A DNA stretch of 64,000 nucleotides, taken from NCBI RefSeq assembly GCF_000497575.1, contig NZ_APJI01000016.1:62001-126000 (forward strand), written 5' to 3'. This DNA is from Afipia sp. OHSU_II-C1. Its GTDB lineage: Bacteria > Pseudomonadota > Alphaproteobacteria > Rhizobiales > Xanthobacteraceae. The notes beneath the pieces are model-generated. The model ran no database searches. It saw nothing but the letters and a program-made list of their open reading frames with translations, and was not told the origin of the DNA. Each line of letters opens with the position of its first letter. Positions within the stretch are counted from its first letter, which is position 1. The position numbers and the translations under genes are program-made. Shown in pieces: positions 43,616 to 51,688 of this stretch.

Positions 43616-43708
43616 CTGGCGCGTCATTACGGATTGCGCAGCGATACGACCGGCACCGGCACGGCTATCAGGACCTGGCTCGCGGACGATGCGGCTTTCA
43701 CGCCGTAA
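43601..43708 (+). pseudogene. Displaced 3' end of the DUF6456 gene
   Basis: From CTG at 43601 the frame reads LALDR (shared with attL), then LARHYGLRSDTTGTGTAIRT and WLADDAAFTP, ending in TAA at 43706-43708. It contributes 30 residues beyond the repeat. It has no start codon or upstream promoter of its own and is not expected to be expressed. The stop lies 4 bases from the end of sufE, the converging gene, showing that the two genes were neighbours before insertion. Confidence 0.9.
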
Positions 43709-43712
43709 GGAT

Positions 43713-44138
43713 TCAGGATGCCGCCGCCAGCGTTTCGCGGGCGTCGTTCTTGATCCGCTCCACCATGGACCGCAGGCCATTGGAGCGCTGCGGTGTCAGA
43801 TGTTCGCGGAAACCCAACTCGTCGAAGATCGCGATCGGGTCGGTGTCGAGAATCTGCCGCGGTGTTCTTCCGGACTGGATGGAGAGCAGGATCGCGATCA
43901 GCCCGCGCACGATATGCGCGTCGCTGTCGCCCTTGAAATTCAGCACGGGCTCTTCGCCGCTGCGGTCGATGTCGCGCGACAACCAGACCTGGCTGGCGCA
44001 GCCCTGAACCTTGTTCCCGGCGGAATGCTCGGCGTCGGACATCGGGGCCAGCGTGCGGCCAAGCTCGATCACATAGCGATAGCGGTCGTCCCACTCATCG
44101 AGCAGTTCGAAATTGTCCCTGATGTCGTCGATGGTCAT
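43713..44138 (-). CDS. sufE: SufE, cysteine desulfurase activator
   Basis: From the ATG at 44138 the product is 141 residues (an ATG four codons earlier is possible). SufE accepts the persulfide from SufS and feeds Fe-S cluster assembly. Family landmarks are MTIDDIRDNFELLDEWDDRY, RYVIELGRTL and NKVQGCASQVWLSRD with the acceptor Cys in GCASQVW. FREHLTPQRSNGLRSMVER is also conserved. It converges on the interrupted DUF6456 gene. Confidence 0.94.
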   Translation of the reverse strand: MTIDDIRDNFELLDEWDDRYRYVIELGRTLAPMSDAEHSAGNKVQGCASQVWLSRDIDRSGEEPVLNFKGDSDAHIVRGLIAILLSIQSGRTPRQILDTDPIAIFDELGFREHLTPQRSNGLRSMVERIKNDARETLAAAS

Positions 44139-44211
44139 GGCGGCCCGCATACTCGTATCAAAGGTCTCATTCGACCCTTATATGAGATCGCGGGGTATCG
44201 ATAGCCATAAG

Positions 44212-44235
44212 TTCCGGGCCTTTTTCGGCCCGGAA
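44212..44235. terminator. Hairpin between sufE and the DUF5330 gene, possible terminator
   Basis: TTCCGGGCC pairs perfectly with GGCCCGGAA around a TTTTTC loop. It lies 19 bases past the end of the leftward DUF5330 gene. A T-run after the stem is absent on that strand, so termination is plausible but not certain. Confidence 0.5.
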
Positions 44236-44253
44236 TATTGCCTGTCGGAGCCT

Positions 44254-44712
44254 TCAGGGTGCCGCTGTGGCTCCCGGTGGCTGCCAGTCGATCGCAAGAT
44301 CGTCCTGCGTTAGTGTCTGACGGACAACCGCAGCGATTTCCGCCTCGCCGGTCGTGCGATCATCCGGCGTTCCGATGGAGCCGGTATGATCAGGTGCCTT
44401 CTTGCCGGCCTTGTCGGTCGAATCAGGTGCCTTCTTCTCGTTCTTGTCGGCCTTGTCCGTGATGAACTGATAGACCTTCTTGGCGCCGGACTGGGCGCGC
44501 TCGCCGATCACGGTCGCAGCCTGTCCGCCGACGACGCATGCCGCAGGCTGCCGGTTACAGAACTGGCTCATGTCTGACATGGCCGCAGTGGCGGCCGAGA
44601 TGGCGTCCGACGCGCCGATCTGTGGACCCTTGTCCGAATCGGGCGTCTTGTCGGTCGGGAGCAGCACAAGCACCAGCCCCAGCCAGAACGCCATGCGAAG
44701 GAGGAAAAACAT
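44254..44712 (-). CDS. DUF5330 membrane-anchored protein
   Basis: A 152-residue protein with an N-terminal hydrophobic segment (FFLLRMAFWLGLVLVLLP), then a short conserved domain with two cysteines (DMSQFCNRQPAACVVGGQAA). A Lys/Asp-rich low-complexity region follows (KADKNEKKAPDSTDKAGKKA). The pattern matches DUF5330, common in Rhizobiales next to sufE. Function is unknown; the protein is probably periplasmic and membrane-tethered. Confidence 0.82.
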   Translation of the reverse strand: MFFLLRMAFWLGLVLVLLPTDKTPDSDKGPQIGASDAISAATAAMSDMSQFCNRQPAACVVGGQAATVIGERAQSGAKKVYQFITDKADKNEKKAPDSTDKAGKKAPDHTGSIGTPDDRTTGEAEIAAVVRQTLTQDDLAIDWQPPGATAAP

Positions 44713-45054
44713 CTCACACCCCGTTAGTCACTTTCACCGGAGTGGCTTCACGCGAGGAAGCACTCCGCCCCGTTGCGATTGATCTCGCAATCATTCCGCG
44801 TCGTATCAGACGCGGATAAATCTCCGGTTCTTGCGCTGTCTAAAATTTGAATGGTTTGATTTGGCGTAAATTTTCGATTGATACGGCGGCATTTTGCTTC
44901 GATACGCGCAGGCATGTCCGCGCGCCGTGCACGATTTCGAAACCATAACGGCGCGGCATGGAAACTTCGCGTTCACCATTCGACCGGATGAAACCGCCGA
45001 TTATCGGTGAAAACAGCGCATCCAGCCGACGTAACTTGCAATCGGATGCGCGCC

Positions 45055-45069
45055 TTAGCGTTCGCTTAA
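45055..45069. promoter_or_regulatory. Near-consensus CtrA-type box upstream of the histidine kinase gene
   Basis: TTAG-CGTTCGC-TTAA differs from the TTAA-N7-TTAA CtrA box by one base and lies 84 bases before the kinase start. The surrounding gap (44713-45152, 440 bases) has no other feature I can support; a hairpin-like GACGACGACCGGCC stretch lies close to the start. Confidence 0.4.
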
Positions 45070-45152
45070 GTTCACTCTGACACGATCCGCCAAACGAAAA
45101 ACGGGGGCGTTCCGGCCGTCAAGACGACGACCGGCCGAACGGTGAGAACAAC

Positions 45153-46982
45153 GTGAGATTGTCCGGCATCATACGCGATCATCTGGACTCGCTGCTGCAT
45201 CCATCAGCGCGGCGGGATCTGATGACGAAAGCCCGCCACCGCGCCTTCATCGGGCCGCGGCTGCTGGGCGGCCTCGCGGCACTTGCATCGCTTCCGCTTT
45301 ATCTTGCGATTCGCGGCGCTCCGCAGGAAGTCGAGGTCATGGTATTCGCATGGCTGATCGCGCCCATTCTCGTCTCATACTATCTGTCGCGCACCGGCCA
45401 TTATGAGCGCGCGCATATTCTGTCGTCGACCGCGCTGGCGGCGGTGGTCATGGCGGTCTGCGTCAATACCGGAGGAATTTCGTCTTTCGCGGCAATCTGG
45501 CTCGTGGCCGTTCCGCTCGACGCGGCGCTGTCCGCCTCGCGGCGCGCCGTTATCATCGCGGTGGCGCTGGCGCTCGGCTGCGCGCTGGGCCTTGTCATGA
45601 TCGACGCTTTCGGCGTCCTTCCGGCTTCGAGGGTGCCTGCGTCCTACAGTTCGCTGTTCGAGGCTCTCGGGATTGCTTCGGCGACGATCTATGCATCGGC
45701 TCTCGCGTTCAGCGCGGAATCGCTGGCCCGGATGAGCAGAAAGCTTCTGATGGTCGAAGAGGAGCGCTATCGGCTGCTTGCGCACAACATCAGCGACGTG
45801 ATTTCCCGGCACAGCCGCAACGGCGCGATCCGGTTCATTTCCCCGGCGGCGGAAACCCTGCTTGGCACACCGGCAGCGCTGCTTCACGAACATGGCCTGT
45901 TCGACAGGGTCCATGTCGCCGACCGGCCGGCCTATCTGACCGCTCTCTCGGAGGCCGCGCGCAGCGGCGACGAGCGCAGCGTCGAGTTTCGTGTGAAGCG
46001 GGATGCTGCCCGCAGTTCCGAACACGAGCGTACAGCGGCCGCCGAATTCATCTGGATCGAAATGCGTTGCCGGCCGATCGATGCGGTGTCGCAGTCGCTC
46101 GCCGATCCTGGCGTCGAAGTTGTCGCGGTGATGCGCGATGTGACTGAGCGCAAGCTTCAGGAGCAGGCGCTGGAAAACGCTCACATGGAAGCGGAGCGCG
46201 CAGGAGCCTCCAAGTCGCGCTTCCTCGCCACGATGAGCCATGAACTGCGTACCCCGCTGAATGCCATCATCGGATTTTCGGAGATGATCGTCCGTGAGAA
46301 CGAGATGATGATCGACGCAGCGCGGCGGCAGGAATACGCCAAGCTGATCAATGAATCGGGTCTGCATCTGCTGTCGGTGGTCAACGGCATCCTCGATATG
46401 TCGAAGATGGAAAGCGGCAACTTCGAGATTCTTCCCGAGCTGTTCTCACCGCGCGAGTCCCTGATCAGCTGCTGCAACCTGATGGTCCTGAAGGCGCGCG
46501 AAAACGGCATTGATGTCGTGACGCGAGCGCCGGCCGACTTACCGCAGATCACCGGCGATCCGCGTGCCTTCAAGCAGATGATCCTGAATCTGCTGTCCAA
46601 CGCGATCAAGTTCTCCGAGCGCGGCGGTACGGTCACCGTCACCGCGGCGATCGAAGGATCGCGCCTGCTGGTTCGCGTGATCGACAGCGGTGTCGGAATT
46701 GGCGCCGAGGATCTGAAGCGGATCGGCGATCCGTTCTTCCAGGCCGGGAAAACCTACCAGCGCCGCCACGAAGGCACCGGTCTCGGGCTCTCCATCGTCA
46801 AGAGCCTGGTTGCGATGCATGGCGGTGAAATGATCGTGCAGAGCCAGATCGATGAGGGTACGACGGTGACGGTCGCGCTGCCGATGGTGTTTTCGCCGCC
46901 GGCCGAGAAATCCAGCAACGTTGCAAAGCTCGCGCCCGTGCGCGCGGAACCTCAAGATTATCAGGTGAAGAAAAGTGCCTAG
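45153..46982 (+). CDS. PAS-domain sensor histidine kinase
   Basis: A 609-residue membrane kinase starting at GTG 45153. Residues about 30-190 hold several membrane helices. A PAS domain follows at about 205-330 (EERYRLLAHNISDVISRHSR, ending VVAVMRDVTERKLQE). The H-box is KSRFLATMSHELRTPLNAII with the phospho-accepting His. The ATPase domain has N-box LNLLSNAIKFSERGG, G1 IDSGVGIGAEDL and G2 GTGLGLSIVKSLVAMHGG. Architecture resembles the PleC/DivJ group that feeds the CtrA pathway in alphaproteobacteria, and a CtrA-like box lies upstream. The precise orthologue is not determinable here. Confidence 0.9.
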   Translation: MRLSGIIRDHLDSLLHPSARRDLMTKARHRAFIGPRLLGGLAALASLPLYLAIRGAPQEVEVMVFAWLIAPILVSYYLSRTGHYERAHILSSTALAAVVMAVCVNTGGISSFAAIWLVAVPLDAALSASRRAVIIAVALALGCALGLVMIDAFGVLPASRVPASYSSLFEALGIASATIYASALAFSAESLARMSRKLLMVEEERYRLLAHNISDVISRHSRNGAIRFISPAAETLLGTPAALLHEHGLFDRVHVADRPAYLTALSEAARSGDERSVEFRVKRDAARSSEHERTAAAEFIWIEMRCRPIDAVSQSLADPGVEVVAVMRDVTERKLQEQALENAHMEAERAGASKSRFLATMSHELRTPLNAIIGFSEMIVRENEMMIDAARRQEYAKLINESGLHLLSVVNGILDMSKMESGNFEILPELFSPRESLISCCNLMVLKARENGIDVVTRAPADLPQITGDPRAFKQMILNLLSNAIKFSERGGTVTVTAAIEGSRLLVRVIDSGVGIGAEDLKRIGDPFFQAGKTYQRRHEGTGLGLSIVKSLVAMHGGEMIVQSQIDEGTTVTVALPMVFSPPAEKSSNVAKLAPVRAEPQDYQVKKSA

Positions 46983-47610
46983 ACAGATCGCAGAAGATGA
47001 CGAGAAACCACGCCGCCGCCGTCGCGCTGCCGCAGTTGCTGCGGTCGAGGCAGAGCCGGAACGAGGCCTGATCATGCGCGTTTTGTTGCACAGCCCGAAG
47101 GATACGCTGGCGGCAACGGCGGCGCTCGCGGCTGTCATCGCGATCGTCACCAATGCAATGTTCCTGCAGGCCGGGCGGCATCCATCGCCGATGTTCAGCA
47201 CGGCTTCGGTGTCGTCGCTGCCGGCCGTTGCTCCGGCTTCCGCGCCATTGCCGCGCGTCCGTCCGGCTGAAGCTGAGCCGCGCGTTGTCGAGAAGCCCGT
47301 GGAATCAGCAACGCCGGTACCGGCGAAGCAGGCTGCAACAGCCGCTGCGCCGCGGCCATCGGCCCCCGTTCACGCTGCAAAGAGTGATCCGGTCGGCGAT
47401 CTGATCGTGTCGACCCGGCGCATAGCTGCCGTTCAGCGTGCCCTGACCGAGTATGGCTATGGCCAGCTCAAGCCCACTGGCGTTGTCGGCACGGATACGC
47501 AGGCCGCGATCCAGAAATTCGAACGGGACCGCAAGATGCCGGTCACCGGCCAGTTGTCCGACCGTCTGATCCGCGATCTGACGGTTCTGACGGGACGGCC
47601 GATCGAATAA
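46975..47610 (+). CDS. Membrane-anchored peptidoglycan-binding-domain protein
   Basis: A 211-residue protein starting at GTG 46975, overlapping the kinase gene by 8 bases. A basic cytoplasmic head precedes one membrane helix (TLAATAALAAVIAIVTNAMF). A Pro/Ala-rich periplasmic linker of about 75 residues follows. The C-terminal PGBD-1-like domain (VQRALTEYGYGQLKPTGVVG, AAIQKFERDRKMPVTGQLSD) would bind cell wall. Overlap with the kinase suggests a joint operon linking cell-wall state to the kinase (inference). Confidence 0.87.
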   Translation: MPRQIAEDDEKPRRRRRAAAVAAVEAEPERGLIMRVLLHSPKDTLAATAALAAVIAIVTNAMFLQAGRHPSPMFSTASVSSLPAVAPASAPLPRVRPAEAEPRVVEKPVESATPVPAKQAATAAAPRPSAPVHAAKSDPVGDLIVSTRRIAAVQRALTEYGYGQLKPTGVVGTDTQAAIQKFERDRKMPVTGQLSDRLIRDLTVLTGRPIE

Positions 47611-47613
47611 GAG

Positions 47614-47772
47614 TCAGTCGCGCGGCCCATACCACCAATGGATTGATTGGCGCAGGCGATGCCCTTCCTTGTGCGGAGGCAGCGTCAATCCGCGCCAGAA
47701 TGCTGCCAGCACAAAAAGGCACAGTGCACCACCGAGCACATAGGGCAGGAATTCGAGAAAGGCTGTAAACAT
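47614..47772 (-). CDS. Small single-helix membrane protein
   Basis: From ATG 47772 the product is 52 residues: MFTAFLEFLPYVLGGALCLF begins a membrane helix, and the tail is basic and Trp-rich (IHWWYGPRD). A longer upstream frame is less likely because the hydrophobic start fits the shorter form. It stands divergent from the DUF1491 gene. Unknown function; related small proteins are common in this bacterial group. Confidence 0.65.
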   Translation of the reverse strand: MFTAFLEFLPYVLGGALCLFVLAAFWRGLTLPPHKEGHRLRQSIHWWYGPRD

Positions 47773-47834
47773 CGGGGCTCGGACTATGGTAGCACCTGCT
47801 CGTCTTTCCATTCGCCTGATCGGTTCAAATCTCC

Positions 47835-48182
47835 ATGTCCCGTCTAAAATCATCGATCTGGGTCGCGGGCTATCTGCGGCGATGCCAGGGTGCCGGCATG
47901 TTCGGTGCCGTCCGCCGCCGCGGCGCGGAAGAGGCGGGCGCGGTCTTCGTCAAGATCGCCTTGATGGATGGCACGGCCATGCTGTTCGTTCCGGCCCCGC
48001 AGACCGCTTATGACGACAGCCGGCCTGCCGAGCGAGTCTTCATCCAGTCACCGGCGCAGGCCGTTGACGAGCAGGTGGTCGAATCGCGTCTTGCGAAGGA
48101 AATTGGTTTCGATCCAGATGTCTGGATTGTCGAAATTGAGGACAGGGAAGGACGGCACTTCCTCGATCTGGCCAAAGCCTAG
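47835..48182 (+). CDS. DUF1491 family protein
   Basis: A 115-residue cytoplasmic protein. MSRLKSSIWVAGYLRRCQGA is the conserved N-terminus of DUF1491. GAVFVKIALMDGTAMLFVPA and FDPDVWIVEIEDREGRHFL complete the family pattern. The domain is small alpha/beta and restricted to alphaproteobacteria; function unknown. Its 3' end overlaps the end of the converging DUF2336 gene by 4 bases. Confidence 0.87.
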   Translation: MSRLKSSIWVAGYLRRCQGAGMFGAVRRRGAEEAGAVFVKIALMDGTAMLFVPAPQTAYDDSRPAERVFIQSPAQAVDEQVVESRLAKEIGFDPDVWIVEIEDREGRHFLDLAKA

Positions 48183-49177
48183 CCGCGCGAGGTGTTCCGG
48201 GTTGTGATGTGCGTGCCGGGCTGGGCCACCGGGCGCGATTGCGCGGGCGTTGAACGGGCGCGCTGACGCTCGTCATCGTAGAGAGCAGGGCGGTATTTCG
48301 CGCGGGTGGCAGCGAGCGCCGAGCCACGCCATGCGGCAAGCATGATCAGGGCGGTTCGCAGTTCGATCACCTCATAGAGCCGCGCCAGCCGGTAGACGTC
48401 CATCACCGATGCGCCGAGCGACGGATTCAGGAACAACAGCACGCGCTGATACGACTCGCCCGGCATGCCGAGGGCCTTGAGCGCGCAGGCGAGCGGTTCT
48501 CCGCCCGGTTCGTTGACGATCTGGGTCGCAACCTTCGATGTCAGGATCAGCGCATCAGCGAGTTCGGCCGCGAATCCTGCTGGGTCGGCCGCCAGCGCGG
48601 CCTGCTCGAGCGAGATGACCGCGCGCGCGGCGCGGCGCGGATCGACCTGGGTGGACGGTTTCAGCGGTGTCTCGGTGAGACCACGCAGCAATTGGGCGCG
48701 GCGGCTCTTGTCTGCGGACAGAAACATCTCGATCAGTTCTGCTGCATCGTCGGGCTGCATCGACATGGTCGGCGCAGGCATGACGGGAGCGAGCGGAGCT
48801 TCGGGCTCTGATACGATTTCGATATCTGCCGCAGGGTCGGCTTCAAGCGTGTCGTCAAGGATATGCTCGTCGTCCGGCGCGACCGGCTGGCGATTTCCGG
48901 TCGTGTGTTTCAGTTGCAGCTTCCAGGCGATCTCACGCGGCGTGTTGGGATAGATCGCAAGGCGTGCGCGCACAGCCGCGCGGGTGGCATCGTCCACCTC
49001 GTCGATCAGGCGCGTGGCGAGTTCGGCGAACTGGCGCTCCTCGTCGAGGGTATGGTCCGAGGTCTGGACATAGAGATCCGTCAACACGCGAAGCAGCGTC
49101 GGGCGTATGTCGACGCCCTCGCGCCGGGACAGTGTCATCAGGCCATCGAAGCCGTGAAACATCGGAAGTGTCGTCAT
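48179..49177 (-). CDS. DUF2336 protein
   Basis: A 332-residue helical-repeat protein. DLYVQTSDHTLDEERQFAEL, then RARLAIYPNTPREIAWKLQ mark the DUF2336 head. The last 180 residues are a HEAT-like helical region (LFLNPSLGASVMDVYRLARL). The family is alphaproteobacterial and of unknown function, sometimes linked to motility or cell-cycle genes. A perfect TTAA-N7-TTAA box lies 48 bases upstream of its ATG, consistent with CtrA control. Confidence 0.85.
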   Translation of the reverse strand: MTTLPMFHGFDGLMTLSRREGVDIRPTLLRVLTDLYVQTSDHTLDEERQFAELATRLIDEVDDATRAAVRARLAIYPNTPREIAWKLQLKHTTGNRQPVAPDDEHILDDTLEADPAADIEIVSEPEAPLAPVMPAPTMSMQPDDAAELIEMFLSADKSRRAQLLRGLTETPLKPSTQVDPRRAARAVISLEQAALAADPAGFAAELADALILTSKVATQIVNEPGGEPLACALKALGMPGESYQRVLLFLNPSLGASVMDVYRLARLYEVIELRTALIMLAAWRGSALAATRAKYRPALYDDERQRARSTPAQSRPVAQPGTHITTRNTSRG

Positions 49178-49224
49178 GCCGGATACGCGGGTTTAAGTCT
49201 GCGCCTGACGTTATCGGGTGCCTG

Positions 49225-49239
49225 TTAACAAGCCATTAA
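49225..49239. promoter_or_regulatory. Perfect CtrA-type box (TTAA-N7-TTAA)
   Basis: TTAA-CAAGCCA-TTAA, followed by CC, matches the alphaproteobacterial CtrA consensus exactly. It lies between the divergent DUF2336 gene (start 49177) and the small gene at 49304, so it could regulate either. Confidence 0.6.
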
Positions 49240-49303
49240 CCATGACCGCTCTTAATGACCGGGTGCCGTCGGCGCAGGAAGCAGGCGGTCAGGAGAGATC
49301 GAT

Positions 49304-49510
49304 ATGGGCATCATTGTTGAATTTCCGGCGGATGCAGCGGCGCGGCGCGCCGGGCCGGACGTGAACATGGTCCCGCGCGAGGGAACGGCAACGATCCTGA
49401 TTCTCCCTGCTATCCGGATCGAGCGCTACGCTGACGAAACCAGCGATGGGGTCGGGCCGGGGGAGGGAGCGGCTCCGGGACGCCGCCGCAAGCGCAGGGC
49501 GCGTTCCTGA
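49304..49510 (+). CDS. Small conserved-type hypothetical protein
   Basis: A 68-residue protein beginning MGIIVEFPADAAARRAGPDV, with GTATILILPAIRIERYADE and a basic tail (GRRRKRRARS). AGGAGAG before the ATG is a good ribosome binding site. I have seen this N-terminal pattern in small proteins of related genomes; function unknown. It might fall under the CtrA-type box upstream. Confidence 0.65.
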   Translation: MGIIVEFPADAAARRAGPDVNMVPREGTATILILPAIRIERYADETSDGVGPGEGAAPGRRRKRRARS

Positions 49511-49573
49511 AGACAAGTCAGGCTCTCCGGCGGACAACACGCCGGATCAGCAACGCTTTCAGACCGGACCGCG

Positions 49574-50302
49574 ATGTGTAATCCGCTCTATCTTTTGCCA
49601 TTCGTTGCGAGTCTCGCTTGCCCGAGCGACGATTTCGGCCGTACCCGCTCGACCTTCTATCATGAAGACATGCACAGGTGGGTCGGCACCGAAGCCACCA
49701 CAAGTCTGGGCGGGCAGCCGTCGCAATTCCAGTTGACCGATCTGGAACGATCGCTGCGCGATCTCGCCTACTACTTCATCGAGCCGCCGCATTCGCATCC
49801 GGCCTGGAAAGCGGTGTTCGGCGACTACAAGAAGATTCCCGCGCCGTGGAATCAAAAGGCCGTCTTTGACCACACGCTGTATGGCCGGCGCATGATCGAT
49901 GAGCCGCACCGGTCTCAGACCGCGGCCTATGCAGGATTGATCGAAGACGTGCGCAACGACGGCGTGATGCTCGATCAGTTCATTCCCGTCGCCCTGAAGG
50001 TCAACGATCTCGACATCAAGCGCAACAAGGCGCTCGGAATCGTCTCTGAAATTTCACCGCGCGAATATGACGATGCGCAGGCCCGGATGCGCGAGAACGT
50101 TCTTGTCGTGCAGTGGGCACAGCAATGTCTGCAACAGCGTGTAGCGTCGTACCGATGGGCGTTGGATCGGCTGGTGATTCACGCACCTGATCCGATGGCC
50201 GCCGATGCCGATCGCCTGATCGCGCAACTGTCCCAGCGCGCATCGGAACTTTGGATCAAGGCGACGCCTGTCGTCGGCCGCGCGCTTCGCGTCGGCGGAT
50301 AA
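49574..50302 (+). CDS. Hypothetical soluble protein, unknown
   Basis: A protein of up to 242 residues. An internal ATG at 49670 (MHRWVGTEATTS) may be the real start, which would give 210 residues. Segments include LERSLRDLAYYFIEPPHSHP, QFIPVALKVNDLDIKRNKAL and LVVQWAQQCLQQRVASYRWA. It looks globular and mainly helical with no transmembrane segment or motif I know. Related hypothetical proteins occur in the same bacterial group. Confidence 0.65.
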   Translation: MCNPLYLLPFVASLACPSDDFGRTRSTFYHEDMHRWVGTEATTSLGGQPSQFQLTDLERSLRDLAYYFIEPPHSHPAWKAVFGDYKKIPAPWNQKAVFDHTLYGRRMIDEPHRSQTAAYAGLIEDVRNDGVMLDQFIPVALKVNDLDIKRNKALGIVSEISPREYDDAQARMRENVLVVQWAQQCLQQRVASYRWALDRLVIHAPDPMAADADRLIAQLSQRASELWIKATPVVGRALRVGG

Positions 50303-50426
50303 ATCAAAATCCGGAATCTCTGCGACGTTCCGACACGCGTCGTTCGGACACGCGGCGGATGGTCGCGTTGAGTCCGTCTGCAATCGGTTGTTTGCTTTTC
50401 CAAGACATCGAACCAACTGATTTGCC

Positions 50427-50786
50427 ATGAAGATGGGGGATGGAATGACAGGTTCCCCAGTCGAAAGAATGTTTCTTCTCGGAAAGTCTTTTGGAACTCT
50501 GATCGCGCTGAGTTTTGCCGTTGCTGTGCCTGCGTTTTTCATTGTCTACGCACTGGAACCGCATCTGGTGCTTCCGGCGCTCAGTGTGCTGTTTTTCGCG
50601 GCCGCAGCTCTCGCCGCGATCACGGCGCTCTCGATCAGGACCAACAAAAACACGGAGAATCTGAATCTCTGGGATGTCGCCGGCGGCCTTGTCATCACCG
50701 GTTGCGCAGCCTCAGTGCTGGGCGAACCGGAACAGGTCGCACAACTGTTCGAGCATCTGTTCGAACGCAGAAGCAACATACAGTAA
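50427..50786 (+). CDS. Small membrane protein, unknown
   Basis: A 119-residue protein with two or three membrane helices (LIALSFAVAVPAFFIVYALE; LPALSVLFFAAAALAAITAL) and a third weaker segment (LNLWDVAGGLVITGCAASVL). No domain is recognised. ATG at 50427 follows tgccatga; a second ATG at 50445 is also possible. The 221 bases that follow, up to TerC, contain no gene I can support. Confidence 0.6.
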   Translation: MKMGDGMTGSPVERMFLLGKSFGTLIALSFAVAVPAFFIVYALEPHLVLPALSVLFFAAAALAAITALSIRTNKNTENLNLWDVAGGLVITGCAASVLGEPEQVAQLFEHLFERRSNIQ

Positions 50787-51007
50787 CGGGAGATGTTTTA
50801 GACGTTAGACGACCAGGCCGGGCCCCTCTGGCAGCTTTGATGCTGCGATGTCGGACTGGAATTCAATTGGAGTGGCCCTTTAGAATATACGGCTGTTGTC
50901 CGGCAACATGATCCACCGATCTCTGATCGGTGCGTGATGCCTGTTGTGACGCGTCGTATTCGCCTGTGACAGGGGCCGCTCTTCCACAAAATAGGGAAGC
51001 CCGGCTC

Positions 51008-51625
51008 ATGTTCGATCTTATCACCCCAGAAGCCCTGACTGCACTTGTTCAGGTCATCCTCATCGACCTTGTACTCGCCGGTGACAATGCGATTGTCATC
51101 GGTCTCGCCGCTGCGGGTCTGCCAAAAGAGCAGCGCAACAAGGCAATTCTGATCGGCGTTGGCGCCGCGACACTCCTGCGAATTGTCTTCGCAACTCTCA
51201 CAACCCAGCTTCTGGCCATTGTCGGTCTGCTGCTCGCGGGCGGCATCTTGCTGCTGTGGGTCTGCTGGAAGATGTGGCGTGAGCTCAGCGCCGGGCATGA
51301 ACAGCACGTTGTGACGCCTGATGGTGAGACCTCAGGAGCTCCGACCAAGACGCTGGCCCAAGCCACATGGCAGATCATTGTCGCCGACGTCTCGATGTCG
51401 CTCGACAACGTGCTCGCGGTCGCCGGTGCGGCGCGCGAGCATCCCATGGTGCTGGTTTTCGGCCTCGCCTTGTCGATTGCGCTGATGGGGCTTGCTGCTT
51501 CGTTCATTGCGAAGCTGCTCCAGAAGCATCGCTGGATCGCCTATGTCGGCCTCGCGGTCATTCTCTATGTTGCAGGCGAGATGATCTATCGCGGCGCGCT
51601 GGAGATCTGGCCGCATCTGAAGTGA
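51008..51625 (+). CDS. TerC/YjbE-family integral membrane protein
   Basis: From ATG 51008 the protein is 205 residues (an upstream ATG is less like the family). It has about seven helices and the TerC signatures IDLVLAGDNAIVIGLAAAGL and IIVADVSMSLDNVLAVAGAA, whose Asp-Asn pairs lie in the membrane and are thought to bind metal ions. Family members handle manganese or tellurite resistance. I looked for a yybP-ykoY (manganese) riboswitch upstream and did not find one. Confidence 0.9.
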   Translation: MFDLITPEALTALVQVILIDLVLAGDNAIVIGLAAAGLPKEQRNKAILIGVGAATLLRIVFATLTTQLLAIVGLLLAGGILLLWVCWKMWRELSAGHEQHVVTPDGETSGAPTKTLAQATWQIIVADVSMSLDNVLAVAGAAREHPMVLVFGLALSIALMGLAASFIAKLLQKHRWIAYVGLAVILYVAGEMIYRGALEIWPHLK

Positions 51626-51688
51626 ACTGCGCTGTCGACGCCGCTCGCAGCATTGCGGGCGGCGTTGGCGTGTTCCGGAGATCTGAAG

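Noticed and set aside
50787-51007. Possible manganese (yybP-ykoY) riboswitch before the TerC-like gene
   Set aside because: I could not find the conserved core of that riboswitch; only the gene family suggested it.
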